This document shows, piece after piece, positions 41,800 through 51,803 of a stretch of 64,000 nt of DNA (position 1 is the first letter of the stretch; every line of letters begins with the position of its first letter). Below the pieces are notes generated by a model. That model saw only the letters and a program-made list of their open reading frames with translations, was not told where the DNA came from and did no database searches. The stretch spans positions 157,255 to 221,254 of the forward strand of contig NZ_JABTYH010000004.1 of assembly GCF_013314975.1 (NCBI RefSeq). The letters run 5' to 3'. The position numbers and the translations under genes were made by a program. The DNA comes from Pseudarthrobacter oxydans. Lineage in GTDB: Bacteria; Actinomycetota; Actinomycetes; Actinomycetales; Micrococcaceae.

Positions 41800-43257
41800 T
41801 TAGGCGTGGATGCTGGAACGCTCCTTGAACAGGTGCTCAAGCTCCTCCAGGGACTTGTCCTTCGTTTCCGGGACCACGCGCTTGACCCAGACGATAGCGC
41901 CGAGCTGCAAGGCCACAAAGATGAGGAAGGTCGCCGACACGCCGATCCACGAGACCATCTGCGGGAAGAAGAAGCCAATGAGGAAGTTGACCATCCACAG
42001 GACAAACACACAGATACCCATAGCGACACCACGGACGTGCATCGGGAAAATCTCGGACATCGTCAGCCAGGTCACGGTGCCGATGCAGCCCTGCATGGAC
42101 GCCAGGAACGTCACCATGAACAACAGAACCAGGTAGCCGCGCAGGGTGCTTTCCGGCAGGGCCAGGGAGATGACCGCGATGGCCAGCAGGGATGAGGACG
42201 TGCCGCAAAGGCCCACAATAAGCATTGGTTTACGGGGAACACGCGACATCAGGTACATCCCGACGACCACTGCAACGACGGACGTGATGCCATTGAGCAC
42301 GTTGGCGATCAGGGCTCCCCGGTCGCCAAATCCTGACGAGGACAGGATGGACGTCCCGTAGTACATGATGGCGTTGACACCGCTGATCTGGTTGATGACT
42401 GCCATGCCAAGACCCACGACGAAGATCCTGCGGATCCAAGGAACGGTAAGGTCCTTCACCGTTCCGAGTTTGGACTGGTAGTCCTCGCGGGCCGCCTGCC
42501 GCACCTCGTCGAACTCCGTGGAGACGTCCCCGGCAGCCCGGGTGGAGCGCAGCACTTCCAGGACGGCACCGAACCGGCCGGCAGACGCCAGCCAGCGCGG
42601 GCTTTCCGGCAGGACCAGCATCCCGAACCACAGCACCACAGCCGGCAACGTGGCGATCACGAGCATCCAGCGCCAGATGTTCGCTTCTTCCGGGAAGGCG
42701 TTGCCCAGCACCGCGTTGAACGTGAACGCCAGGAACTGACCGGTGACGATCATCAGTTCGTTCTGCGTGACGATGCGGCCACGCTGTGCCGCCGGCGACA
42801 TTTCCGCGAGGTACACGGGGACGATGACTGAGGCGCCGCCCACGGCCAGGCCCAGCAGGGTCCTGGCTGCTATCAGCAGCTCAGTGCTTGGCGAAAGGGT
42901 GCAGAAGATGGTGGCGGCAACGAAGATCAGTGCCAGCCCCATGATGGTTTTGCGCCTGCCGAACCGGTCGGACAGGCGGCCGGCGCTGATGGCGCCAAAT
43001 GCGGCACCGAATAGCAGCGTTGAGGTGACCAGCCCCTCTGTCAGCGGTGTCAGGCCAAGGTCCCGCTGCATGAACGGCAGTGCCCCGTTGATGACCCCGG
43101 TATCGTAGCCAAACAGCAGGCCGCCGAACGTGGAGAACAGGGCCACCTTCCGCATGAACTTCTTCGGATCGGAGGGCCGGGACGGTGCGGGGGCCTTACC
43201 GGCGTCCGGCGTTCCCGCCGCATCGGCCGCTGCCAGGGTTGCTTTGCTGAGTTCCAT
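41800..43257 (-). CDS. iolT: MFS sugar porter, probable myo-inositol transporter
   Basis: The 485-aa protein has twelve membrane helices and sugar-porter signatures: [53 protein letters not shown], and [11 protein letters not shown] near the C-terminus. C. glutamicum and B. subtilis IolT have the same architecture. Placement at the end of the iol operon, 11 nt after the IolH-like gene, makes myo-inositol the likely substrate. A separate ABC importer at 35-38 kb gives a second uptake route. Confidence 0.88.
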   Translation of the reverse strand: MELSKATLAAADAAGTPDAGKAPAPSRPSDPKKFMRKVALFSTFGGLLFGYDTGVINGALPFMQRDLGLTPLTEGLVTSTLLFGAAFGAISAGRLSDRFGRRKTIMGLALIFVAATIFCTLSPSTELLIAARTLLGLAVGGASVIVPVYLAEMSPAAQRGRIVTQNELMIVTGQFLAFTFNAVLGNAFPEEANIWRWMLVIATLPAVVLWFGMLVLPESPRWLASAGRFGAVLEVLRSTRAAGDVSTEFDEVRQAAREDYQSKLGTVKDLTVPWIRRIFVVGLGMAVINQISGVNAIMYYGTSILSSSGFGDRGALIANVLNGITSVVAVVVGMYLMSRVPRKPMLIVGLCGTSSSLLAIAVISLALPESTLRGYLVLLFMVTFLASMQGCIGTVTWLTMSEIFPMHVRGVAMGICVFVLWMVNFLIGFFFPQMVSWIGVSATFLIFVALQLGAIVWVKRVVPETKDKSLEELEHLFKERSSIHA

Positions 43258-43268
43258 CGGCGCCTCCC

Positions 43269-44141
43269 CTACTTGGTTGCGGCGATGTAGTTCTGCATGG
43301 TCTCCAGTTGGTACCGGGAGACGTCCTCGGCCTTCTCATCCTCGGCAAACACGCTGGAGACCATCACTGTGTTGTCCTTGTCCAGGAAGCCGATTTCCTT
43401 GAGGCCGCCGAAGAACTCGTCCCAGTTCACGTCGCCGTCGCCGATCTTCAGATGCTGGTGCACGCGCACGGCATTGCCCGGCGGATTCGTGATGTAGCGC
43501 AGGCCGTGGGAGGCATGGTGGTCCATCGAGTCGGACACATGGACCAGGCGGAGCTTGTCCCCTGCTGTCCGCATGATTTCCAGCGCCTTGTTGCCCATGT
43601 GGAAGCTGTGCGAGGCGACGTAGACCATGCCGATGTTGGGAGAGTTGACGCCACGGATGACCCGGATGGCGGCCAGGCCGTCTTCAACGAAGTCGTCCGG
43701 GTGCGGATCAATCAGGACATCGAGTCCTTCGCGTTCAATGATCGGCAGCAGTTCCTCCATGGAGCGGTAGAACGCCCGCTCGGACTCTTCAGCCTTCTCG
43801 GGGCGGCCGCTGAACTCGGTGTTCATTGTGCCGACGCCAAGATCCACGGTGATCTGGATGGCGCGCTTCCAGTAGCGGACAGCTGCTTCGCGAGCATCCT
43901 CGTCCGGGCCGGACCAGCGCAACACGGGAAGGACGGAAGCGATTTCCACGCCGGCATCCTTGCACGCCTTGTTCATTTTGGTGACGAGTTCGTCATCCGC
44001 CTTTGGATGGTTGTAGAAGGGGATCATGTCTGCATGCGGCGTCAGCTGCAGGTACTTGTAACCCAGATCTGCAGCCACGCGGGGAAACTCCAGCAGACTG
44101 TGGCTGTGGTGGAACGGGGTGGGGTCAAGCGCGATTTTCAC
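43269..44141 (-). CDS. IolH-like TIM-barrel protein (AP_endonuc_2 family)
   Basis: The 290-aa protein has the TIM-barrel pattern [20 protein letters not shown], then [26 protein letters not shown], and [18 protein letters not shown]. Its position after iolG matches iolH in C. glutamicum; the biochemical role of IolH is not settled. I chose GTG 44141, which has GGAG 8 nt upstream. A GTG at 44150 adds three residues but has no spacing for a ribosome binding site. Confidence 0.82.
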   Translation of the reverse strand: MKIALDPTPFHHSHSLLEFPRVAADLGYKYLQLTPHADMIPFYNHPKADDELVTKMNKACKDAGVEIASVLPVLRWSGPDEDAREAAVRYWKRAIQITVDLGVGTMNTEFSGRPEKAEESERAFYRSMEELLPIIEREGLDVLIDPHPDDFVEDGLAAIRVIRGVNSPNIGMVYVASHSFHMGNKALEIMRTAGDKLRLVHVSDSMDHHASHGLRYITNPPGNAVRVHQHLKIGDGDVNWDEFFGGLKEIGFLDKDNTVMVSSVFAEDEKAEDVSRYQLETMQNYIAATK

Positions 44142-44171
44142 GAGGAACACTCCATTGTGGATCAGTCAGGA

Positions 44172-44236
44172 GGAGTTTTTGTCCGGATACGCAGGGTTGG
44201 AAGGCCCGGAAGTCGGCATATCTGGACAAAAACTCC
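44172..44236. repeat. 18-bp inverted repeat between iolG and the IolH-like gene
   Basis: The arms GGAGTTTTTGTCCGGATA (44172-44189) and TATCTGGACAAAAACTCC (44219-44236) pair over all 18 positions, with one G-T pair, around a 29-nt loop. There is no T-run after either arm, so it is not a plain terminator. It may stabilise mRNA ends, cause attenuation, or bind a protein. Confidence 0.6.
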
Positions 44237-44241
44237 GCGGG

Positions 44242-45255
44242 TCAGCGGTAAAGGTCCGGCTTGGCGGCGAGCTTCACGGCCACCTTCTCGCCGCTCTTCT
44301 GGGCTTCGACGCCGGCCTCGCAGCAGGCCGCGGTGGCGTAGCCGTCCCACGCGGTGGGACCGCCGATTTCGCCCTTCAGTGCAGCGTCCACCCAGGACTG
44401 GATTTCGACGTCGTACGCCGCGCCGAAGCGCTCTTCGAACCCGGGGGTGACGTTGCCGCCCCAGCGGCCGGCGCTGCGGGTGTAAAGGCCCTTGTCGCCG
44501 CCGATGTTGACGATGCCCTCTTCGAAGGAGGCCTGGGTGGCCACTTCGTAGCCGAACTTGGCGTTGACATAGATTTCGACGTCGGCCAGGACGCCTGATT
44601 CCGTCTCCAACAGGACGTGCTGGGGATCGTGCTGGCCGGCCGGGGCGTTCTTGGTGGCCTTCCCCATGCGGACCTGGACGCTGGTGATTTCCTCTCCGGT
44701 GAAGAACCGGATGGCATCGAACTCGTGGACCACGGAATCGTTGATCAGCATCTCGTTGGTGAAGCCCGGCGGCGTGGTGGGGTTGCGGTGCTGGTGGTGC
44801 AGCATCAGCAGTTCGCCCAGCTCGTGGTTGCCGATGATCTGGCCCAGGGCAGCGTATTCGGCGTCGAAGCGGCGCATGAAGCCCACCTGGATGCGCTTGT
44901 GCCCCAGCGCAACCTCAGCCTCCACGATCTTCCAGGAGGACTCGGCATCGGGGGTCAGCGGCTTCTCGCACAGGATCGGGATGTCCTTGGCGATGGCCTT
45001 CAGCAGGATGTCCTCGTGCAGGAAGCCCGGCGTGGCGATGAGTACTGCGTTGACGTCGCCGTTGTTGAGGGCTTCCTCGGCGTCGGCAAGGGCCACGGCG
45101 CCCGGAATGCCTTCAACTGCCGCCTGTGCGCGGGCCAGGTCAACGTCCACGACGGCGGCAACCTCGGCTCCGTGGATTCGGGTGTTAAGGCGCTGGATGT
45201 GGTCGGCGCCCATGCGCCCGGCGCCGATGACGGCGACGCGGAGTGCTTCAGTCAT
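44242..45255 (-). CDS. iolG: myo-inositol 2-dehydrogenase IolG
   Basis: The 337-aa enzyme oxidises myo-inositol to scyllo-inosose with NAD. Motifs are VAVIGAGRMGADHIQRL, ILCEKPLTPD (catalytic Lys), QVGFMRRFDAEY, and SVVHEFDAIRFFTG, with Asp and His expected for substrate binding. It is in the main iol operon after iolE and is the best candidate for the primary dehydrogenase of five paralogues in the window. The start is ATG 45255 after GGAGGA. Confidence 0.92.
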   Translation of the reverse strand: MTEALRVAVIGAGRMGADHIQRLNTRIHGAEVAAVVDVDLARAQAAVEGIPGAVALADAEEALNNGDVNAVLIATPGFLHEDILLKAIAKDIPILCEKPLTPDAESSWKIVEAEVALGHKRIQVGFMRRFDAEYAALGQIIGNHELGELLMLHHQHRNPTTPPGFTNEMLINDSVVHEFDAIRFFTGEEITSVQVRMGKATKNAPAGQHDPQHVLLETESGVLADVEIYVNAKFGYEVATQASFEEGIVNIGGDKGLYTRSAGRWGGNVTPGFEERFGAAYDVEIQSWVDAALKGEIGGPTAWDGYATAACCEAGVEAQKSGEKVAVKLAAKPDLYR

Positions 45256-45301
45256 TGTTTTCGTTCCTCCAGGGGTCTTAGCGGATGCTGCAGTGTGGTT
45301 G

Positions 45302-46213
45302 TCAGTTGACAGTGGTTCGGGAACCACAGGACAGCAGGTAGTTGCGGGTGCGCTTGGCAATGGGCATGGGCACATCGAAGGCTACCGGGTACATGTCCTG
45401 CTCCACGATGCCGAAGATGGGCCGGTTGAGGGCCTCCACCGCTTCGATGACGGCGCGCAGGTCGGGAAGCCCGTTCGGCGGCTCGGTCATGACGCCGGCC
45501 AGGTTGGCGGCGGCCCAGGTCATGTTTTCCTCGTTGACCCTTTTGAGGATCTCCGGGTTGATCTGCTTCAAATGCAGGTAGCCGATCCTGTCCGGGTAGT
45601 TCTTGATCAGCTCGAGGCTGGAGGCACCGCAGTATTCGGCGTGGCCCGTGTCCAGGCACAGGTTCAGGTACTTCGGGTCCGTGGCGGCCAGGAGGGTTTC
45701 GATGTCTTCCTGCTCCCCGACGTGGGAGTCAGCGTGGGAATGGAACTGCTGCTTGAGCCCGAAATCCTCCAGCAGGGTCTTCCCCAGTCGGTTGTGGCCG
45801 GCGAAAAGGTCGCTCCACGCCTTGTCGGTCAGGGTGCCGCTCTCCACCGCCTCGCCGGTAACGTCATCGCGCCACATGGCCGGGATGACCACGATGTGCT
45901 CGCCGCCCATGGCGGCCGTTAGTTCGGCGACTTTGCGCGCCGGTTCCCAGGCGGATTCCCACTGGTCCAGTCCGCGGTGGAAGGCGGTGAACACCGTGCC
46001 TGCAGTGACCTGGAGGTCGCGCTGCTTCAGTTCTTCCGCCAGCCGCGTGGGATCGGTGGGCAGGTAGCCGTAGGGGCCCAGCTCAATCCACTTGTAACCG
46101 GACTCGGCAACCTCATCGAGGAACCTTTCCCAGGGCGTCTGCTTGGGGTCATCCGCGAACCAGACACCCCAGGAGTCCGGCGCCGTGCCGATGATCAGCT
46201 TGTTCTCAGTCAT
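45302..46213 (-). CDS. iolE: Inosose dehydratase IolE
   Basis: The 303-aa TIM-barrel enzyme converts scyllo-inosose to the 1,2-dione. Family strings are GTAPDSWGVWFADDPKQTPW, GYKWIELGPYGYLP, QQFHSHADSHVG, LCLDTGHAEYCG, and HLKQI. Metal ligands Glu, Asp, His and Glu are in those strings. It lies between mmsA and iolG in the operon, with 46 nt before iolG. Confidence 0.92.
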   Translation of the reverse strand: MTENKLIIGTAPDSWGVWFADDPKQTPWERFLDEVAESGYKWIELGPYGYLPTDPTRLAEELKQRDLQVTAGTVFTAFHRGLDQWESAWEPARKVAELTAAMGGEHIVVIPAMWRDDVTGEAVESGTLTDKAWSDLFAGHNRLGKTLLEDFGLKQQFHSHADSHVGEQEDIETLLAATDPKYLNLCLDTGHAEYCGASSLELIKNYPDRIGYLHLKQINPEILKRVNEENMTWAAANLAGVMTEPPNGLPDLRAVIEAVEALNRPIFGIVEQDMYPVAFDVPMPIAKRTRNYLLSCGSRTTVN

Positions 46214-46234
46214 GACAGCGTTGTCTTTCTCTGG

Positions 46235-47746
46235 CTAGTTGGAGGGGAAGTTGTAGGAGGCGCCGGAGGCGTGGGTGGGTTCGGGCCAGCGGGAGGTGAT
46301 GACTTTGCCGCGGGTGTAGAAGGAGACGCCTTCGGGGCCGTAGATGTGCTTGTCGCCGAAGAGCGATGCCTTCCAGCCGCCGAAGGAGTGGTAGGCCACC
46401 GGGACGGGCAGGGGCACGTTGATCCCGATCATGCCGACCGTGACGGAGCGCTGGAATTTCCGGGCGTGGGCGCCGGAGGAGGTGAAGATCGCAGTTCCGT
46501 TGCCGTACGGGTTGGCGTTGATCAGCCTGATGCCGTCCTCGAGGGTGTCGACGCGGACCACCACAAGCACGGGGCCGAAGATTTCCTCGGTGTAGGCGGT
46601 CATTTCGGTCTTGACGTGGTCGATCACGGTGGGGCCCACCCAGAAGCCGTCTTCGTGGCCGGGGACCACGAGGTCGCGGCCGTCGACCACCATGGCGGCG
46701 CCGGCTGCTTCGGCTTCGGTGACGATCCGTACGATGCGTTCCTTGGAGGCCGGGGTGATGACCGGGCCCATTTCGGCGTCGGGGGCGGTGCCGTTGTTGA
46801 CCTTGACGGCCAGGGCGCGTTCTTCGACTTTCTTGACGATCAGGTCCGCGGCGTCCCCGACGGCGACGGCGACGGAGATGGCCATGCAGCGTTCCCCGGC
46901 GGAGCCGAAGGCGGCGGCCGCGAGGTGGTCGGCGGCGTTGTCCAGGTCAGCGTCGGGCATCACGATGGCGTGGTTCTTCGCCCCACCCAGGGCCTGGACG
47001 CGCTTGCCGTGCTTGGTGGCGGTCTCGTGCACGTACTGGGCGATCGGGGTGGAGCCGACGAAGGAGATGCCGTCCACGTCCGGGTGGGTCAGGAGACCGT
47101 CCACGGTTTCCTTGTCGCCGTGCAGGACCTGGAACACGCCGTCGGGCAGGCCGGCCTGCTTCCAGAGTTTGGCCAGGAGCATGGAGGCGGAGGGGTCGCG
47201 TTCGGAGGGCTTGAGGATGAAGGCGTTGCCGGTGGCGATGGCCATCGGTGCCATCCAGAGCGGGACCATCACCGGGAAGTTGAACGGGGTGATACCGGCG
47301 ACCACACCGAGGGGTTCGCGGAAGTTGAAGACGTCGATCCCCGTGGACACCTGGTCCGAGTAGTCGCCCTTGAGCAGGGTGGGGATGCCGCAGGCGTACT
47401 CTATGACTTCCAGGCCGCGGCCGATTTCACCCTTGGCATCTGAGAGGACCTTGCCGTGTTCGGCGGTGACCAGCTGGGCGAGTTCCTCGACGTGGGAGGC
47501 GACGAGTTCGCGGAATTTGAACAGCACGGCGGTGCGCTTGGCCAGGGAGATGTCGCCCCAGGTGTCGGCGGCCTTGCGGGCAGCGGCGACGGTGGCGTCC
47601 AGGTCTGCCCGGTTGGCCAGCCGCAGCTGTGCGGACACGGCGCCGGTGGCCGGGTTGTAGACGTTCGTGGTGCGGTCACCCTCGCCGGCGCTTTCGGCGC
47701 CGTTGATGAAGTGGTTGATGGTGGAGGTCTCGGTTGTAACAGTCAT
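46235..47746 (-). CDS. mmsA: Methylmalonate-semialdehyde dehydrogenase (CoA-acylating) MmsA/IolA
   Basis: The 503-aa aldehyde dehydrogenase converts malonic (or methylmalonic) semialdehyde to acetyl- (or propionyl-) CoA, the last step of the inositol pathway. Evidence includes NHFINGAESAGEGDRTTNVY, the cofactor motif PFNFPVMVPLWM, GSTPIAQYV, the ALGGAKNHAIVMPDA region, and the catalytic Cys in GERCMAISVAV. The start is ATG 47746 with AAGGA upstream. It lies 44 nt after iolD. Confidence 0.93.
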   Translation of the reverse strand: MTVTTETSTINHFINGAESAGEGDRTTNVYNPATGAVSAQLRLANRADLDATVAAARKAADTWGDISLAKRTAVLFKFRELVASHVEELAQLVTAEHGKVLSDAKGEIGRGLEVIEYACGIPTLLKGDYSDQVSTGIDVFNFREPLGVVAGITPFNFPVMVPLWMAPMAIATGNAFILKPSERDPSASMLLAKLWKQAGLPDGVFQVLHGDKETVDGLLTHPDVDGISFVGSTPIAQYVHETATKHGKRVQALGGAKNHAIVMPDADLDNAADHLAAAAFGSAGERCMAISVAVAVGDAADLIVKKVEERALAVKVNNGTAPDAEMGPVITPASKERIVRIVTEAEAAGAAMVVDGRDLVVPGHEDGFWVGPTVIDHVKTEMTAYTEEIFGPVLVVVRVDTLEDGIRLINANPYGNGTAIFTSSGAHARKFQRSVTVGMIGINVPLPVPVAYHSFGGWKASLFGDKHIYGPEGVSFYTRGKVITSRWPEPTHASGASYNFPSN

Positions 47747-47790
47747 GGGGCTCTTCCTTGAGTTGAAAGCGTTCGGTGTCGACGAGGGAA

Positions 47791-49752
47791 TCAGCCGAGC
47801 AGCTTGCGCTGGCGGGCTTTGTGGCTGGTGTAGGCCTGGTAGGCCTGCTGGGTGGAGCCGAGCTCCGAAACCTGGGAGACGGGGACGTCCCACCAGGATT
47901 CGGAGGACGGCGCGTCCAGCAGCGGGTCTGATTCGACGTGGATCAGGATGGGGCCGCCGCGTTCGGGCGCTGCCTTGGCGTCGCGGATGGCCTGCTCGAG
48001 TTCGGCAATGACCTTCTCGCCCGGTTCCACCCGGATGACCTTCACGCCCAGGGATTCCGCGTTCAGGGCCAGGTCCACGGGCAGGGTGTCGCCTTCGTCG
48101 AAGCTGTGCTGTTCCTCGTTCAGCGCGCGGTACTGGGTGCCGAACCGCTGCGAGCCCAGGGATTCGGAGAGGGATCCGATGGAGGCGTAGCCGTGGTTCT
48201 GGATCAGGACCACGATCAGCTTGATCCGTTCGGCGACGGCGGTGACCAGTTCGGTGTGCATCATCAGGTAGGAGCCGTCCCCCACCATGACGACGACGTC
48301 GCGCTGGGTTCCGCCGTTGGTGGCTTCAGCCAGCGCCGCGCGCTTGACTCCGAGGCCGCCCGGAATCTCGTAGCCCATGCAGGAATATGCGTATTCCACG
48401 TGGTAGCCGAACGGGTCACGGACCCGCCACATCTTGTGCAGGTCTCCGGGGAGCGAACCCGCCGCGCAAATAACGACGTCGGCCGGGTCCATGGCACGGG
48501 ACGTGGCACCGATGATCTCGTTCTGGGCAGGCAACGGCGTGGAGCGGGTGTCGAAGGCTTCGTCCACGGTGGCGTCCCAGCGCTTCTTCTCCGCCGCGAT
48601 CTTCTGCTCGAGGTCCGCTCCGACGCGGTAGCCGCCCAGTGCCTGGTTCAGTTTGACCAGGGCCTTGCGGGCGTCCGCCACGATCGGCAGCGCGGTGCCG
48701 TGCTTGTAGGCATCGATCGCAGCGACGTTGATGTTGATGAACTTCACGTCCGGGTTCTGGAACGCGGTCCGGGAGGCGGTGGTGAAGTCCTCGTAGCGCG
48801 TGCCGATGCCAATGATCAGGTCCGCTTCGGCGGCGATGGCGTTGGCCGCCGTCGTGCCCGTGGAGCCAATGGCGCCAAGGGAGTACTTGTGGTCCCACGG
48901 CAGGACGCCGACGCCCGCCTGGGTGTTGCCCGCCGGGATTCCGGTCAGCTCCACGAACTTCGCGAGTTCCTCGTTGGCGTAGGCGTAGAGGACGCCGCCG
49001 CCGGCGATGATCAGCGGCCGCTTCGCAGAGCGGATGGCCGCGGCAGCGCGGGCGATGTCGTCGTCGTCCGCGTCCGGGCGGCGGATCCGCCACTCCCGCT
49101 CGGCCAGGAACTCCTCGGGCACATCAAACGCCTCGGCCTGGACGTCCTGGGGCAGGGAGATGGTCACGGCGCCGGTCTCCGCCGGATCCGTCAGGACACG
49201 GAGGCCGTGGTGGAACGCGGAGAACAGCTGCTCCGGGCGGGAAACACGGTCGAAGAACCTGGACAGTGGCCGGAAGGCGTCATTAACGGTGATGTCGTAG
49301 GCGTAGGGCTGTTCGAGCTGCTGCAGCACCGGGTCCGCGGCGCGGGTGGCAAAGGTGTCGCTGGGCAGCAGCAGCACCGGCAGCCGGTTCGTCGTGGCCA
49401 GAGCGGCGCCGGTCAGCAGGTTGGAGGACCCCGGGCCGATCGAGGTGCTGATGGCGAAGGTCTGGCGGCGGCGGGTATGCCTGGCATACCCCACGGCCTG
49501 GTGCGCCTGGGCCTGCTCGTTCCGGCCCTGGTAGTACGGCATGATGGCCGGGTCCAGCTGCTGGTACTGCTTCAGGGCCTGGCCCACGCCGGCCACGTTC
49601 CCGTGCCCAAAGATGCCGAATGTTCCCGGAATCAGCCGCTCACGGTACTCAACCCCGCCAATGGAGTCCACCGTGTACTGCTTTGAAAGGTATTCCACCA
49701 CGGCCTGGGCGACCGTCATTCTGCGGGTGGCAGTTCCTGATGTTGTTCCCAT
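47791..49752 (-). CDS. iolD: 3D-trihydroxycyclohexane-1,2-dione hydrolase IolD
   Basis: The 653-aa thiamine-pyrophosphate enzyme opens the ring of the trihydroxy-dione to 5-deoxyglucuronate. The PYR-domain activating Glu is in YYQGRNEQAQAHQAVGYAR, and the PP-domain diphosphate/metal motif is GDGSYLMM ... LIQNHGYASIG. The length, N-terminal RLIPGTFGIFGHGNVAG, and C-terminal SSESWWDVPVS match IolD. It follows the aldolase-like gene by 7 nt. Confidence 0.95.
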   Translation of the reverse strand: MGTTSGTATRRMTVAQAVVEYLSKQYTVDSIGGVEYRERLIPGTFGIFGHGNVAGVGQALKQYQQLDPAIMPYYQGRNEQAQAHQAVGYARHTRRRQTFAISTSIGPGSSNLLTGAALATTNRLPVLLLPSDTFATRAADPVLQQLEQPYAYDITVNDAFRPLSRFFDRVSRPEQLFSAFHHGLRVLTDPAETGAVTISLPQDVQAEAFDVPEEFLAEREWRIRRPDADDDDIARAAAAIRSAKRPLIIAGGGVLYAYANEELAKFVELTGIPAGNTQAGVGVLPWDHKYSLGAIGSTGTTAANAIAAEADLIIGIGTRYEDFTTASRTAFQNPDVKFININVAAIDAYKHGTALPIVADARKALVKLNQALGGYRVGADLEQKIAAEKKRWDATVDEAFDTRSTPLPAQNEIIGATSRAMDPADVVICAAGSLPGDLHKMWRVRDPFGYHVEYAYSCMGYEIPGGLGVKRAALAEATNGGTQRDVVVMVGDGSYLMMHTELVTAVAERIKLIVVLIQNHGYASIGSLSESLGSQRFGTQYRALNEEQHSFDEGDTLPVDLALNAESLGVKVIRVEPGEKVIAELEQAIRDAKAAPERGGPILIHVESDPLLDAPSSESWWDVPVSQVSELGSTQQAYQAYTSHKARQRKLLG

Positions 49753-49759
49753 GGGGAGG

Positions 49760-50710
49760 CTACTCCGATACTTCTTCGGTTCGGTTTGGGGTGGTGTGGT
49801 TCAGCAGTGAGGCGGCCGTGGCCACGGCACCGGCAACATCGCCGTCGGCCGGGTACAGGAGCGTCCGGCCAACAGTGAGGCCCTGCACTCCCGGCAACGC
49901 AAGGGCTGCCTGCCAGCTGGCGAAAACCTCGTCCTGGCTGCTGTCCGGATCCCCGCCCAGCAGGACGGTGGGCATGGTGGTGGCCGCCATGACCCGCTCC
50001 ATGTCCGCCACGACGGGAAGCTTCATCCAGGTGTAGGCGCTGGTGGATCCCAGGCCCTCGGCGATGGCGATGGACTTGATGACGGCGTCCGTGGACAGGT
50101 CATTCCGTACGCGGCCGTTGTCCCGGACCGAAAGGAAGGGCTCCACCATGGCAATGAGCTTGCGCTCGGCAAGGGAGTCGATGGCCTTGGCAGTAGCCTC
50201 CAAGGTTGCCACCGTGTCCGGGTCCCCCAGGCAGATGCGGGTCAGCATCTTTCCGCCGTCGGCACCCAGCGCTTCCAGGGCGGCTGCCGTGTGGCCGGTG
50301 AAGCGGTCATCGATTTCATTGACCAGGCCGGCGAGTCCGCCGCGGTTCATTGAGCCGAAAACCAGTTTTCCTTCCAGCGCACCCAGCAGGAGCAGGTCAT
50401 CCATGATGTCCGGCGACGCAAGCACGCCATCCACGTCCGGATTTGCCAGGGCAATCTGGAGCCGGTCCAGCAATCGGCGGCGGTCTGCCATCGCCACAGG
50501 GTCACTGCCCACGGCCAGGGCGCCGCGGGCAGGGTGGTCGGCGGCGACGATGAAGTTCTGCCTGCCGTACTTCAGCCCAGGGTGGCGGCGCCGTGCCTTC
50601 GCTGCCCGGGCAACAGCGTCCGGGTCCTCGAGCCGGATGGTGCTCAGGTGGGCATAGCGGCGCGGGTCGTCGTCCAGCGCATTGTTCGAGGCCAGTGGTG
50701 TAAGGGTCAC
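49760..50710 (-). CDS. Cgl0159-family (beta/alpha)8 aldolase-like protein
   Basis: The 316-aa protein has DeoC/LacD-type class I aldolase patterns: FIVAADHPARGALAVG, GLAGLVNEIDDRFTGHTA, IAMVEPFLSV, and WMKLPVVADME with a candidate Schiff-base Lys. It sits between iolC and iolD as in C. glutamicum and likely cleaves 2-deoxy-5-keto-gluconate-6-phosphate in place of IolJ. That role is inference. The start is GTG 50710 with AAGGAG 7 nt upstream, in a 4-nt overlap with the iolC stop. Confidence 0.85.
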   Translation of the reverse strand: MTLTPLASNNALDDDPRRYAHLSTIRLEDPDAVARAAKARRRHPGLKYGRQNFIVAADHPARGALAVGSDPVAMADRRRLLDRLQIALANPDVDGVLASPDIMDDLLLLGALEGKLVFGSMNRGGLAGLVNEIDDRFTGHTAAALEALGADGGKMLTRICLGDPDTVATLEATAKAIDSLAERKLIAMVEPFLSVRDNGRVRNDLSTDAVIKSIAIAEGLGSTSAYTWMKLPVVADMERVMAATTMPTVLLGGDPDSSQDEVFASWQAALALPGVQGLTVGRTLLYPADGDVAGAVATAASLLNHTTPNRTEEVSE

Positions 50711-51711
50711 AGTGCTGCTCCTTCGGTGGCAAACTGGCCAGGCAACAGGCGGCCGCGTTCCGCGAGCAGCGAGGTGACCTCATCCGGCGTCGGCATGGCA
50801 TCCGCGCAGGAAAGGCGGGAGGCGACGATCGCGCCGGCGGCATTGGCGTAGTCCAGAACCTGGGCCAGCGGCCAGCCGGACAGCAGTCCGTGGCAGAAGG
50901 CACCGCCGAAGGAATCGCCGGCTCCCAGGCCGTTGACGGTTTGCACCGGCACGGGGGCGGAGACTACGCGTTCCGTGCGGGTTTTCGCCATGACGCCTTC
51001 GGGCCCAAGCTTGACGACGGCGATCTCGACTCCGGCGGCCAGCAGGCGGTCCGCCTGCTCATCGGGGGTTCCCTCCCCTACCGCCACGGCGCATTCCTTG
51101 TCGTTGCCGATGGCGACGGTGACGTGCGGCAGGATCTTGGCCACCTCAGCCCGCGCTTCCCCTTCAGATGCCCAGAACATGGGCCGGTAGTCGAGATCCA
51201 GGATGGTGAACTGGCCTTCCTTCAACCCGGTCCGGGGACGTGCCTCGTGTGCCTTGATGTGGGCTGTTCGGCTGGGTTCCTGGCACAGCCCGGTAACAGT
51301 GGACCAGAAGATGCCCGCCTCGCGGATGGCCTCCAGGTCAAGTTCGTCGGCCCTGATCTGCAGGTCCGGGGCGGTAGGAAAGCGCCCATAGAAGTAGAGC
51401 GGGAACTCGTCCGTGGCCGGCTTGATCGCACAAAACGTCACCGCCGTTGGCCATTCCTTGACCGGGGTGACATACGTGTCGTCAACGCTGAACTTCTTCA
51501 GTTCCCGGTGGAGGTACGTGCCGAAAGCGTCGTCACCGGTGCGGGTAATCACGCCTGTCCGGCGGCCATGCCGGGCGGCTGCTACGGCAACGTTCGACGG
51601 TGACCCGCCGAGGTACTTGCCGAAGGACGTCACGTCCTCCAGGTCCACCCCGATGTCGTTCGGGTAGATATCAACGCTGATGCGCCCGATCGTGAGCAGT
51701 TCGTGGGTCAC
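50707..51711 (-). CDS. iolC: 5-dehydro-2-deoxygluconokinase IolC
   Basis: The 334-aa PfkB/ribokinase-type enzyme phosphorylates 2-deoxy-5-keto-D-gluconate. The N-terminus has GRISVDIYP, then FGKYLGGSPSNVAVAAAR, and the C-terminal anion-hole/catalytic motif is NGLGAGDSFGGAF with the base Asp. It is first in the eight-gene iol operon that runs to iolT at 41.8 kb. The start is GTG 51711. The promoter at 51804-51847 has an IolR-like operator pair. Confidence 0.93.
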   Translation of the reverse strand: MTHELLTIGRISVDIYPNDIGVDLEDVTSFGKYLGGSPSNVAVAAARHGRRTGVITRTGDDAFGTYLHRELKKFSVDDTYVTPVKEWPTAVTFCAIKPATDEFPLYFYGRFPTAPDLQIRADELDLEAIREAGIFWSTVTGLCQEPSRTAHIKAHEARPRTGLKEGQFTILDLDYRPMFWASEGEARAEVAKILPHVTVAIGNDKECAVAVGEGTPDEQADRLLAAGVEIAVVKLGPEGVMAKTRTERVVSAPVPVQTVNGLGAGDSFGGAFCHGLLSGWPLAQVLDYANAAGAIVASRLSCADAMPTPDEVTSLLAERGRLLPGQFATEGAAL

Positions 51712-51803
51712 GGTATCGCGGACCTTTCTAATGTGGACTCTGTCCTCAACAGCTAGAGCTCCAGTGACTGGCTGGCCCCTCCATGAGCGGGGTCACATCC
51801 ACT

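Noticed and set aside
47938..49686. A 582-codon plus-strand frame opposite iolD
   Set aside because: Antisense to an unambiguous IolD; no domain signature.
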